Assembly (NCBI RefSeq): GCF_000003815.2
Contig: NC_049985.1
Location: 18,314,851-18,350,464, forward strand
From: Branchiostoma floridae
Lineage: Eukaryota; Chordata; Leptocardii; Amphioxiformes; Branchiostomatidae
DNA: 35,614 nucleotides
Reading direction: 5' to 3'
The translations under genes were made by a program, and so were the position numbers. Below the pieces are notes generated by a model that was given only the letters and a program-made list of their open reading frames with translations, was not told where the DNA came from and made no database searches. Positions 17,801 through 22,979 of this stretch are shown here, in pieces (position 1 is the first letter of the stretch; every line of letters starts with the position of its first letter).

Positions 17801-20129
17801 CTATCACACGTTTGTCACCCATGTTTGACTTTTTATTTCGTGGAACATGTGGCTATGTTGCTTCTTCTCTGGAATAAATTACCCCTAGTTACCAAGGTGT
17901 ATGGCTGTAACTGACTAGTAACCTAGTAACCAGAAAGCACAGCTGAGATTCCAACTGATGTTACCTGCACCAGTTTCAGCACCACGGACAGGTCCACAAC
18001 ACCCAGGACTGCACAGTTTGGTGTCAGACACTATTTCTCATAGATCTTGACAAGGTTTTCCCAAAACTGAGATTCTTTTATGATATACCCACCACGACGG
18101 TGGAGTGACACCTTGGGCTCATCTGTCAGATTGGACGCCCAAAAAACACGCTCGGATTTGGTGCGCCAATATGCCAACATCTGCACATTTGCCACCAAGA
18201 GCCGAATTTCTTTTTTTTTAAATGTTCTTTTCATTCATTCAGCATCCTCTTCTTCCCTACTAACACAATTGACCTAATTCTAATCTTTAAAGTTTCATTC
18301 ACATCAAACAAGCCCATGCTGTCGCTCAAGATGACAGAGTGGTTGTAATTTTGTCTGATTTCATCAAATGAGGGAATGACAAACACATGGGAAAACCTTG
18401 GCTCTTGTCTTGAGCTCATCCTATAGAGTTAAAACCTGTCCAGCCAGTCAGAAAGCCACATTGATAAACAGTCCAGTTGATTTTTACTCAGTCCTTGTCA
18501 CCACTCAGCTTCCTCTGTCCCTTTAGTGGTGGTTGAGGCCAGGCTTGACTGTAAAAATGCACTGTAAAAATATAGGAAAACTGTGGCTTGTAAGGACATT
18601 CTGATGTAAGGACATCTGATAGTAGAAACAGCGTGACTAGGTGGCTGAACGTTTCTCTGCATGTAGGTTAGCACTTCTATTGGCTCCTCTCTCAGCCAGT
18701 GTTATCAGCAGATGGTGCCTCCGGAGATGTACGATAGTCTAAAGCACTACGGGCAATCATGGGTAAATGTGATTGGGGTGATGTTTCACTGATAATCATG
18801 GGTAAATAGTGAACTGACCGTCTGTGATTGGGGTGATGTTTCACTGAGAATCATGGGTAAATAGTGCACTGACCGTCTGTGACTGGGGTGATGTTTCACT
18901 GAGAATCATGGGTAAATAGTGCACTGACCGTCTGTGACTGGGGTGATGTTTCACTGAGAATCATGGGTAAATAGTGCACTTACTGTCTGTGATTGGGGTG
19001 ATGTTTCACTGAGAATCATGGGTAAATAGTGCACTGACCAACTGTGATTGGGGTGATGCTTTTCTGTGAAACTTGATCTGTGAGTGTTCTTTTTTTTCAG
19101 AGATGTATCAATAGTTTCCGAAGTCTTGTCACAGCTTTTGCACTGTTATCTTGCTATGTTGTACTGTGAGTGCAAGGAGGTTAAAAAAGACTAGGTGAAC
19201 AATGAAAACAATGCCAATAGCCAGGTGGGTGTATGCAAATCAAGACCAATTCGCACCCCAATGTTTTTTTCACAAGTGAGTCGAAGATGGTTGAAAGGGG
19301 ACAAATTATGAGCCTCCTCCTGGTCTTATTTTAACCTCCTTGGTGAGTGTCAGTGTTGCTATCAGAATGTGAAGCACATGAATTGCTGTGGTGCGTTACC
19401 GGCTGTTTCATGTTTAAATTTCACATTGTTTTGTCTGTAAATTTCTGTAGTTTAACTTGATCTTTATAGAATACAACACGGTGTATTCCGTATCACCCTA
19501 GGTCCCAGCCCGACCACGGGAAGGGTTGCCCGGCGGCTGGGACCGAGGGTGATGCGGAATACACCGTGTTGTATTCTATTTATATCATACCCACCTGAGA
19601 AAACTTGTGAATCAGTTTTTCAGCATGAGGGGGTCTCGGATCAGACCAAACAATAAACAAATTAACAAATAGAACAGCATACTGACGTGATGACGTTTAA
19701 TCTTGTTTTCTGACACCTTTCCGTCTCGATGTGACCATATTCAATCTTGTCCATTTTCTTCCATTTTCTGACACCTTTCCGTGTCGATGTGACCATGTAA
19801 CCAATCTTGTCCATTTTCTGACACCTTTCCAGCCGGATCCTGGTGAGAAACCACAGGAGGTCATCGCTCGTGCCGCGGCCACCGGCGTTATTGACGAGGT
19901 CACCACGATCGACCCGATAACGGGAGAGCTCATTGTGCATGGGAGGAGGAGGAAGGATGCTGCGCAGTCGAAGCGCGGAGGGAACAAGCCGATATTCCCG
20001 CACCATAAGTCCAACAGCAAGCACAACGGCGTCCCCGTCACAAGCCTGGTCAAGATGAGGATGACGGAGAAAAGGAACGTGGTTCCCCCCCATGCACAGG
20101 TGGTGGTACATCCCAAGCCTTTCAAATAG
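2754..20129 (+). CDS. NSUN7: NSUN7-like gene (NOL1/NOP2/Sun family), 5'-truncated, whole span of joined exons
   Basis: This spliced gene belongs to the NSUN RNA m5C methyltransferase family, subfamily NSUN7. Seen: exons 2754-2812, 5445-5614, 6353-6466, 7541-7724, 8316-8526, 8955-9098, 10019-10120, 11171-11294 and 11852-11966 have GT-AG borders and compatible phases. They give one continuous protein with the NSUN7 order of blocks: IETVLIESGFF, VTVILCDLMN, IKHQALSLEVLLPE, MPIYVWVNILK, VVLVTPRCSRSGVNNAVDF, YEEENEEV and DKFLRVEPSDKANGCFLAVL. Further candidate exons lie at 13362, 14450, 14803, 15553, 16312 and 18667, and the exon at 19833 holds the next conserved NSUN7 block. About 100 N-terminal residues are missing, either upstream or in an assembly gap. 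Catalysis is doubtful: motif VI reads T-R-S instead of T-C-S, and the SAM motif I lacks the usual acidic and glycine-rich pattern. The subfamily assignment is strong. The joining of the middle exons is inferred from phase only. Confidence 0.85.
3143..3817. other. Assembly gap (675 N)
   Basis: A run of 675 N. Its right edge, 3818-3888, is a tandem repeat, so the gap is probably an unresolved tandem array. Confidence 0.95.
3818..3888. repeat. Tandem repeat at gap edge
   Basis: There are two copies of a unit containing GTAAATGCCCCACACACCGT followed by a G run. The array probably continues into the gap. Confidence 0.75.
4373..4584. mobile_element. MITE with 12-bp terminal inverted repeats
   Basis: The ends are TACTGTAAATGC and GCATTTACAGTA, perfect inverted repeats. 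If the terminal TA is the target duplication, this fits a Tc1/mariner-type non-autonomous element of about 210 bp. The interior is CpG-rich, with repeated CACCGCGAA motifs in both orientations that would fold internally. It carries no coding capacity. Confidence 0.75.
5104..5444. repeat. Tandem repeat built from the exon a2 acceptor and exon start
   Basis: Two imperfect copies of the exon a2 junction (decoy AG at 5123-5124 and 5353-5354) precede the true acceptor AG at 5443-5444. Between them lies a roughly 20-bp array of TGTGATCCTGTGTGATCTGA. That unit equals exon a2 codons for V-I-L-C-D-L apart from a C-to-T change, so the minisatellite is derived from coding sequence. Splicing at the 5354 decoy would run into TGA 16 codons later. 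Confidence 0.85.
5445..5614 (+). CDS. NSUN7: NSUN7-like exon a2
   Basis: The acceptor is TTGTTCCCCAG and the donor ACAG|GTACGA. It enters in phase 0 and leaves in phase 2. It encodes SDEDQSLVTVILCDLMNRNF and then the segment ending in KAKTKLNGALARN. This matches the NSUN7 region that precedes the IKH block. Confidence 0.88.
5921..6352. repeat. Tandem repeat of the exon a3 acceptor, about 76-bp unit
   Basis: Decoy acceptors with AG at 5929-5930 (degenerate), 6040-6041, 6115-6116, 6191-6192 and 6275-6276 precede the true AG at 6351-6352. Each copy carries the first ~25 nt of exon a3 (GATCAAACACCAGGCCCTG) followed by GTACTGAGTG, which creates a potential decoy donor where the true exon has GAGGTGCTG. 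Confidence 0.9.
6353..6466 (+). CDS. NSUN7: NSUN7-like exon a3
   Basis: The acceptor is CTCTGTCCCCAG and the donor CAGAG|GTGAGA. It is phase 2 at both ends. It encodes IKHQALSLEVLLPEKVREKD and then SSTMPIYVWVNILKQ, a well-conserved NSUN7 block. Its 5' edge is the last unit of the upstream tandem array. Confidence 0.92.
6519..6590. repeat. Fragment related to the inverted-repeat element at 10896-11060
   Basis: It shares GGTACAGGTCCGG and a following TCCAGAGC block with the element near 10920, showing that this family is dispersed within the gene. Confidence 0.5.
6613..7540. repeat. Tandem array of exon-intron mini-units before exon a4
   Basis: About ten copies of a unit occur in a long form (~105 bp) and a short form (~75 bp). 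Each copy holds a pyrimidine tract plus TACAG, the first 46 nt (32 in the short form) of exon a4, and then a good donor (AACAG|GTGAGA). Acceptors are intact at 6721-6722, 6804-6805, 6903-6904, 7013-7014, 7112-7113, 7391-7392 and 7465-7466. In two copies (near 7184 and 7282) the AG has become GG. In the true exon the donor-like site reads GTGCGA, so only that copy lacks a strong internal donor. Confidence 0.92.
7541..7724 (+). CDS. NSUN7: NSUN7-like exon a4
   Basis: The acceptor is CTCTCCCCCTACAG and the donor CTACAG|GTAAAC. It enters in phase 2 and leaves in phase 0. The correct frame reads SVRSVISYLREQDYEQVRHL, then KTFYLDPLCADVLAFP, ending EEGYLVLQ. This corresponds to the NSUN7 segment before the degenerate SAM motif. 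It is the last unit of the tandem array and the only one whose reading frame continues into family-like sequence. Confidence 0.9.
7725..8315. other. Intron containing an inverted-repeat element
   Basis: Apart from the element at 8051-8196, nothing was recognised in this intron. Confidence 0.6.
8051..8196. mobile_element. Small inverted-repeat element
   Basis: The left end CAAATAGCAGTTACTC...GCAAC and the right end GTTGCT...GAGTAACTGCTATTTG are imperfect inverted repeats. The interior contains GGTCAAATGTTTCAGG. Related pieces occur near 22470-22545 and 34735-34840, so this is a dispersed family. Confidence 0.6.
8316..8526 (+). CDS. NSUN7: NSUN7-like exon a5 (degenerate SAM motif I region)
   Basis: The acceptor is TTGTCCCCTACAG and the donor AACA|GTATCC. 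It enters in phase 0 and leaves in phase 1. It encodes DRTCSLACHAARTIMETEGD, VLHTHVGTGRTAAHGATFL and then KSNLFACGVSGPQHVQEVES. Active NSUN enzymes carry a D-x-C-A-A-P-G-G-K-T type motif here. This protein lacks the acidic and CAAPGG residues, as vertebrate NSUN7 also does. The exon is markedly GC-rich compared with the flanking introns. Confidence 0.92.
8511..8880. repeat. Tandem duplication of the exon a5 3' end and donor, ~170-bp unit
   Basis: Exon a5 ends AAACTCAACATCAACA|GTATCCTTTGGG. A second copy (AAAACTCAGCATCAACAG) starts at 8683 and a third, partial, at 8862. The units share GATTTACATATT and ACAACCATTACCAG. The second copy is interrupted by the 34-bp element at 8724-8757. Confidence 0.85.
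8724..8757. mobile_element. 34-bp palindromic element with 7-bp target duplication
   Basis: The element has 13-bp arms CAAGGAGGTTATA and TATAACCTCCTTG around an 8-nt centre. It is flanked by direct repeats GGTTGTG at 8717-8723 and 8758-8764. The upstream tandem copy near 8540 has an uninterrupted version of the same site, so this is an insertion. The terminal sequence is shared with the element at 19173-19342. Confidence 0.8.
8955..9098 (+). CDS. NSUN7: NSUN7-like exon a6 (motif IV, PRCS)
   Basis: The acceptor is CTGACCCCCTCAG and the donor GAGAAG|GTGTGA. It is phase 1 at both ends. It encodes NVRLLQDDFLALDPADPKFK and then VVLVTPRCSRSGVNNAVDFL. The cysteine at 9044-9046 aligns with the motif IV cysteine (PCS) of NSUN enzymes. 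The usual glycine after CS is an arginine here. Confidence 0.93.
9099..10018. other. Intron, no gene seen
   Basis: Near 9812-9955 there is a repeat-like block with ACCACC, GGTGGTCC and AGTGGTCCTC motifs, suggestive of a decayed inverted-repeat element. Its ends could not be fixed. Nothing else was recognised. Confidence 0.5.
10019..10120 (+). CDS. NSUN7: NSUN7-like exon a7
   Basis: The acceptor is GTTGTCCCATAG and the donor CAAGT|GTAAGT. It is phase 1 at both ends. It encodes DATMLRDLSKEALQTERVYE, then LAGHHCRLLQQAFK. This is the NSUN helix between motifs IV and VI. The donor is the first unit of a long tandem array. Confidence 0.9.
10089..10604. repeat. Tandem array of the exon a7 donor, about 47-bp unit
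   Basis: Roughly ten units each contain CACTGCAG (acceptor-like), the last 23 nt of exon a7 (CTCCTGCAGCAGGCTTTCAA) and GTAAGTCTTAC (strong donor). Two units are shortened. The spacer between donor and next CAG is only ~24 nt, too short for an intron. Skipping over several units is conceivable. Confidence 0.92.
10605..11170. other. Intron with one inverted-repeat element
   Basis: Apart from the element at 10896-11060, nothing was recognised. Confidence 0.6.
10896..11060. mobile_element. Inverted-repeat element with TAGGGATGCGTACC ends
   Basis: The ends TAGGGATGCGTACC and GGTACGCATCCCTA are perfect 14-bp inverted repeats. The interior is rich in GGTACAGGTCC and ACCGGTAC motifs in both orientations. 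At 165 bp without coding capacity it is MITE-like. A related fragment is at 6519-6590. Confidence 0.75.
11171..11294 (+). CDS. NSUN7: NSUN7-like exon a8 (motif VI, TRS in place of TCS)
   Basis: The acceptor is TCTATTGCCCCAG and the donor TTCAA|GTGAGT. It enters in phase 1 and leaves in phase 2. It encodes FPKLEAIVYLTRSIYEEENE, then EVILKTLEFANSLPENKRIR. The motif VI nucleophile of NSUN enzymes lies in T-C-S before ENE. Here the codon at 11203-11205 is CGC (Arg), one transition from TGC (Cys). Confidence 0.93.
11295..11851. repeat. Intron with dispersed repeat, copy 1
   Basis: A block at about 11450-11615 (GGCTGTTGGTGTTAGTTTTG, TCCTCCCTGAG, TTCATAAGTCCAAGGTTTGC) recurs at about 12427-12610, on the other side of exon a9. 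The two copies are direct repeats with indels. Confidence 0.7.
11852..11966 (+). CDS. NSUN7: NSUN7-like exon a9
   Basis: The acceptor is CACCTTTCCCGCAG and the donor AGGGAG|GTAAGT. It enters in phase 2 and leaves in phase 0. It encodes KSYHPMMSKKESDTQKDKFL, then RVEPSDKANGCFLAVLARE, which closes the NSUN catalytic fold. In vertebrate NSUN7 the next block is R-D-P-S-E..VLARAAAKG. The equivalent here is in the exon at 19833, which is in phase with this one. Confidence 0.93.
12164..12339. mobile_element. Hairpin MITE with ~50-bp imperfect terminal inverted repeats
   Basis: The left arm AGGACATAAGAGTTTTCTTT...CTCACCTGCTGA and the right arm TCAGCAGGTGAG...AAAGAAAACTCTTATGTCCT mirror each other. 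The interior has GAAGCTCTAAGGAAGATGTC. A related interior (AGAAGCTCTGAGGAAGATGT) lies at about 32590-32630, so at least two members occur in this window. Confidence 0.75.
13026..13266 (-). pseudogene. Non-LTR retrotransposon ORF2 C-terminal remnant
   Basis: On the minus strand the frame reads REWVDLNRAGCGVGRTRDNL, then LKWGRVNSAECRCGHPTQTM and GHITQDC. The pattern W..LNR.R.G.GR...L.KWG...S..C.CG...QTM.HI...C is typical of the C-terminal region of LINE-type retroelement polyproteins. No RT core or RNase H flanks it, so it is a short fossil inside the intron. Confidence 0.7.
13362..13520 (+). CDS. NSUN7: Candidate NSUN7-like exon a10 or alternative terminal exon
   Basis: The acceptor CATTTTCTTCAAACCCAG fits phase 0 entry after exon a9. 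It encodes WNAKHWLPTGGDLLSPPTLG, then KRGKRGK from GC-rich sequence. Reading on gives a 25-residue basic and aromatic tail and TGA at 13518-13520, with a poly(A) signal 17 nt later. A phase-0 GT at 13443 (AAAA|GTTCGA) could instead splice on, but it is a poor donor. A short-isoform terminal exon is the simplest reading. Confidence 0.55.
   Translation, partial: WNAKHWLPTGGDLLSPPTLGKRGKRGKVRHFIFYVFRWSKYSKILKKKVFSV
13521..14449. other. Intron or spacer with ~50-bp direct duplication
   Basis: AAGAACTGGTGAA followed by GCACATGTTGAC is duplicated within 13964-14040. No exon was seen in the rest. Confidence 0.5.
13537..13542 (+). terminator. Poly(A) signal for a possible short isoform
   Basis: AATAAA lies just after the stop at 13518-13520, and a GT/T-rich element (TGTCCTGGTCTGTTTTTTT) begins ~27 nt downstream. 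This is a convincing polyadenylation arrangement. Confidence 0.5.
14450..14509 (+). CDS. NSUN7: Candidate NSUN7-like exon a11 (acidic)
   Basis: The acceptor is CATATGACTCAG and the donor GATGAG|GTGAAG. It is 60 nt and phase 0 at both ends. The peptide KTDAATQTSADQQDDTGEDE is acidic and low-complexity. There is no homology, and support comes from splice sites, phase and composition shared with a12-a14. Confidence 0.5.
14803..14883 (+). CDS. NSUN7: Candidate NSUN7-like exon a12 (acidic)
   Basis: The acceptor is TTCCAACAAACTCAG and the donor AAAGTG|GTAAAC. It is 81 nt and phase 0 at both ends. It encodes TTGDANDEGENETETQESHQ, then EEPANKV. It is strongly acidic like its neighbours and is probably part of a disordered linker. 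Confidence 0.55.
14884..15552. repeat. Intron with ~244-bp tandem duplication
   Basis: The block starting CTATTCACAAGTTTGCAGTG at about 15101 recurs as CTATTCACCAGTTTGCAGTG at about 15345. The shared parts include CTGCCTGATTTGCAGTAT and GGTATATTTTGAGTCA. The second copy ends about 50 bp before exon a13. Confidence 0.75.
15553..15630 (+). CDS. NSUN7: Candidate NSUN7-like exon a13
   Basis: The acceptor is TCTGTATGCACCAG and the donor GAGGAG|GTAACT. It is 78 nt and phase 0 at both ends. It encodes AETFIGFLQDAAGIPFREMD followed by an acidic DDDDEE run. The mixed N-terminal half and GC-rich third positions suggest real coding sequence. Confidence 0.65.
15631..16311. other. Intron, nothing recognised
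   Basis: AT-rich, with no convincing exon, RNA gene or element. Confidence 0.6.
16312..17706 (+). CDS. NSUN7: Candidate NSUN7-like exon a14, 1.4-kb low-complexity exon
   Basis: The acceptor is TCCCTTTTTATCCAG, and the donor GGG|GTAACA at 17707 gives phase 0 at both ends. Reading past it, the frame ends with TAG at 17728-17730. The ~465 residues hold three repeat types. Four copies of a ~20-residue unit with SLP.TP.ETPD lie at about 16405-16590. Two copies of a 26-residue unit containing ESVTSGEHLQGS lie at 17014-17169. About fifteen short KGTTTP-like units lie at 17200-17455. The product would be disordered and Ser/Thr/Pro/Glu-rich. No family was recognised. A perfect donor consensus (CAG|GTGAGT) at 17090 falls inside the exon in phase 1. 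Confidence 0.7.
17707..18666. other. Intron or alternative 3' end after exon a14
   Basis: If the donor at 17707 is not used, translation stops at 17730 and AATAAA at 17873-17878 could serve as a poly(A) signal. Nothing else was recognised. Confidence 0.45.
18667..18762 (+). CDS. NSUN7: Candidate NSUN7-like exon a15
   Basis: The acceptor is CTCTGCATGTAG and the donor TCATGG|GTAAAT. It is 96 nt and phase 0 at both ends. It encodes VSTSIGSSLSQCYQQMVPPE, then MYDSLKHYGQSW, with balanced composition unlike a11-a14. The donor is the first unit of a tandem array. Confidence 0.65.
18755..19060. repeat. Tandem array of the exon a15 donor, ~70-bp unit
   Basis: Five or six units repeat AATCATGGGTAAAT, the exon end plus donor, followed by GTGATTGGGGTGATGTTTCA. 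Each unit therefore offers a copy of the TCATGG|GTAAAT junction. Confidence 0.88.
19173..19342. mobile_element. 170-bp MITE with CAAGGAGGTTA ends and 7-bp target duplication
   Basis: The termini CAAGGAGGTTAAAA and TTTTAACCTCCTTG are perfect 14-bp inverted repeats. The flanking direct repeats are GTGAGTG at 19166-19172 and 19343-19349. No coding capacity. The ends match the 34-bp element at 8724-8757. Confidence 0.85.
19466..19579. repeat. Near-perfect 45-bp-arm inverted repeat (hairpin)
   Basis: The arms start ATAGAATACAACACGGTG and end GGTCCCAGCC. They match at 43 of 45 positions around a ~24-nt GC-rich loop. Probably a young palindromic MITE in the last intron. As RNA it would fold into a long stem. 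Confidence 0.88.
19688..19832. repeat. Triplicated pyrimidine tract at the exon a16 acceptor
   Basis: CCATTTTCTGACACCTTTCC occurs with AATCTTGT and CGATGTGACCAT in about three units. Only the last ends in CAG and forms the acceptor at 19831-19832. Confidence 0.8.
19833..20129 (+). CDS. NSUN7: NSUN7-like exon a16, conserved C-terminal block and stop
   Basis: The acceptor is TGACACCTTTCCAG and entry is phase 0. It encodes PDPGEKPQEVIARAAATGVI, then DEV..GRRRKDAAQSKRG, ending VVVHPKPFK and TAG. The VIARAAATGV part matches the vertebrate NSUN7 VLARAAAKG block that directly follows the catalytic fold. This exon could also join exon a9 directly, since both junctions are phase 0. An internal CAG|GTGGTG at 20099 could act as a phase-0 donor to a further exon. 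Confidence 0.85.
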   Translation, partial: PDPGEKPQEVIARAAATGVIDEVTTIDPITGELIVHGRRRKDAAQSKRGGNKPIFPHHKSNSKHNGVPVTSLVKMRMTEKRNVVPPHAQVVVHPKPFK

Positions 20130-22835
20130 ACCAATCAGACACCAGTTTGGTTTTTTACAAAAATGGAGGGATACTTCAGTGTGACACGCTGGGTAGGAAC
20201 GTACGAACATCGTAAACTTTGTAGCAAGCACGGGTCCAGAGCTGTACAGGAAAAGTGTGAGAATTTACTGTAAACGTTGTCAAATACATAAAACGTAATG
20301 TAAAGAAAACTATCAGTAGTAGAAATGACTACTAAATGACTACTATACATGTAAAGAACTGAAAAAAATTGTATTATTGAATTTCTAGTTTTGATAGATT
20401 TCCTAAATGACCCTACCCCGAGTAAAACTGTGAACTATCCATCCACCGTGTCCGTTGGCACCATATTAATGGTTTGCTGTTCCCACACTCTGTGTGTACT
20501 ACCAAGTTTGTATATATGGATAACTCTGTTTCAAATACACGATCTGGCATTGGATCCTCTGTCATCAGTAAAAACTGCACTTGACTTTGAGTCCGAGAGT
20601 TTGGTATGCGTTTCTGAGAGGAGTTAGAATCTAATATCTGTTGTTGCACCACATGTGAAGCAACGTGTGACCAACTTGGTGTGACGTTGGACCACCGAAT
20701 AAGAGCACTTTAGGCAAGGCTGTCCCCAACCTTCAATTTTTCCCCATCCCACTCATTATTTGTGAGCTCATGTTGTTAAGTTTCCTTCTTAAATCTGTCA
20801 TCTTACGGTTATGACACTACATTTCCCATCATTTTCATGTCATGAAGTTCAGATTTTTGTGGCAGACGATGAAATTTTTGTCTGTCCCAACAAGATAAAT
20901 CCACCCTGTGACCCAGGGACGGGTCCTGGAGACAGCCCTGACTTCAGGCTACTTTATTTGTTGTTTGACACACTCATGTTTTAGTAGGTTCAGACACCAC
21001 GTTTGCATCTAAATGTTATCTATGGTTCTGCCGCATGTTAAAAACAAAGCGTGGTATGCAACCATCAACAGACACTTCCTTGTTATTTTCACACACTAAC
21101 GTATGTTTCAGTAGATTTGTTTGTGTCTGTTTGTATCTAAATGTACAAAGGACGTCCCAAATATTTGCCCATCAATTGTTATGATGGGTAAGATCAATAT
21201 AAATCATGGAGAAACCTGCTCTTGTTTTACTTCACAATGTGTTAGGCCAACCCAAATTATCTTGTTGGTTCTCAAAAGAAAGACAAATTGCTGAATTGGA
21301 AGATATACATATTACAGTGTCTCAAGTCTACACACACACACAGTTTCAGGAGGGAAGTCAGAGTTAGGATTTCCTCCAACCCTGTTGTCATGCTGGCCAC
21401 TAGCTAGAATTTGAATTTAACCATGATTGTCCTGCTGAGATATTTTGCCGATTTAGCCCCCCCCCCAAGATCATTAATTGGTTAATTAATCAGATCACTT
21501 CAACCTGTTTAGAAATAGCCAACGATAAGCATTTGAGTATCCAACACTAGCACTAGCTTCTTTTCACAATAATCTTACCATTAATCACTGTTCATTGTCA
21601 CTTGTATATCGCCCATGTTTCCACCATGTACTGTCTTGCAATTAGCCTCTGGGCACAAACTCGCAAATAAACTGCTATTTATTATGTGCTGCTGCTGCAG
21701 ATTTACCTCCCCAATCAATGCAGTTTGCTGCAGTTTGCCACATTTATGTGAGAAATGCACCAAATCCGTAAAGATACCGAACCCACATACAGGCATCATA
21801 TATGTGCATCCCGTATAAATGTAACTGTTTGTTTGATGTTTGTTTGTTTGAACCTTTATTTATTCATATATACAGGCTGTTATATACAGGCTCAGCAGAA
21901 CAAGCTTAAAAATGTCACAGAACCAAGGAAATAGTTTGGCATGACTTAATGCAGACTGAAACACTTTAAACACAGTTTGCTCACACACGTTGTTGAAGTT
22001 TGTGTTATGTGCCCACTTCACAAGGCTGGAGGGCCGGGCCTCGTCAAGTTAACATGTCGGTTCTTGGGTAAAAAAATTAACAAGGCTAAACTAATAGCTC
22101 AACAGGAAAACAGAATCTGAAGGGCCAAGATTGTGCCAAGAAAATTGCAGCAAGATCCAAGTTTCCCCTGGGATATAGGAGAATTCTTTTACACAACCAG
22201 TACATGTATGATATGCCAAATAGCAATTACCCTGGGTCCCATGGCGCGGTCACGCGTAGGTCATGCGATCGTTGTACGATCGCTAACTTCGGGCAATTTG
22301 GAGGCCAAAATTGTACAATGTTTAATTGTGCAAAGTTTAACTGTCTTGGTACACAAAATGCTGTTTTGGATTCATGTTGGTGCTTGGTTCTGTCATGGCC
22401 TGCTTGAAAGTACTTTGGCTTCAAAATCGTACAATGATCGCGCATTCTAATGTGACTGTGTCCGAATAAAGCAACTGGATACGATTTTGGAAACGGTCAA
22501 ATGTTTCCAGTTGCTTGAGTAATCCGTGACTATTTGGCGACTATCAATGCTCGGCCACGAGCAAAAGCTGATGATGATAAAGTTACTACCTAACCTTCAT
22601 CGACAGTACATATATGTACTACTCATTCTCCTTTAGAAACCTGATGAAATTATTTTTGGACACAAATTTTCCATTTTGATCTTGGTCCATCTGAGACCTA
22701 AGGACCTGACTTGACGTGTGCTGATAATCAGCCCCTTCAGCTGCGTTTTGTGCACTGTTCTTATCCCGTCACCCGCTCGTTGTGTGGTGAGAGCCACAGC
22801 GTCACAGCAATGCCATGTTCTGGACCGCTCCTCAG
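20130..22835. other. Downstream region of NSUN7-like gene, no clear exon
   Basis: Probably 3'UTR or intron. AATAAA at 21666-21671 is the nearest plausible poly(A) signal after the stop at 20129. An inverted pair (GCGATCGTTGTACGAT near 22265 and ATCGTACAATGATCGCG near 22427) may mark a decayed element of ~185 bp. Confidence 0.4.
22470..22545. repeat. Fragment of the CAAATAGCAG-type element family
   Basis: GATTTTGGAAACGGTCAAATG, CAGTTGCTTGAGTAA and CTATTTGGC resemble the element at 8051-8196. Short internal inverted repeats GCAACTGG and CCAGTTGC are present. Confidence 0.5.
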
Positions 22836-22979
22836 GCAAAACCAGCATCCTCCAAACCAGCATCCTCCAAACCAGCATCCTCCCTGTCTCCATCTTCATC
22901 CGTCGAGGGCAACCCAGCCCCCCTCCACCCCAGGAGGTCTCCGTCCAAGCACCAGGGAGACAAGGAAAGGACTAAGTAG
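22836..22979 (+). CDS. Possible alternative terminal exon, KPASS repeats
   Basis: After GACCGCTCCTCAG the phase-0 frame reads AKPASSKPASSKPASSLSPS, then a Ser/Pro and basic segment (RRSPSKHQGDKERTK) and TAG. The 15-bp repeat is in frame and the composition is protein-like, although no family was recognised. It would fit phase 0 from the optional donor at 20099. The link to gene 1 is speculative. Confidence 0.35.
   Translation, partial: AKPASSKPASSKPASSLSPSSSVEGNPAPLHPRRSPSKHQGDKERTK

Noticed and set aside
22133-22450. 105-residue plus-strand open frame
   Set aside because: It lies across a probable inverted-repeat element, with no recognisable domain.
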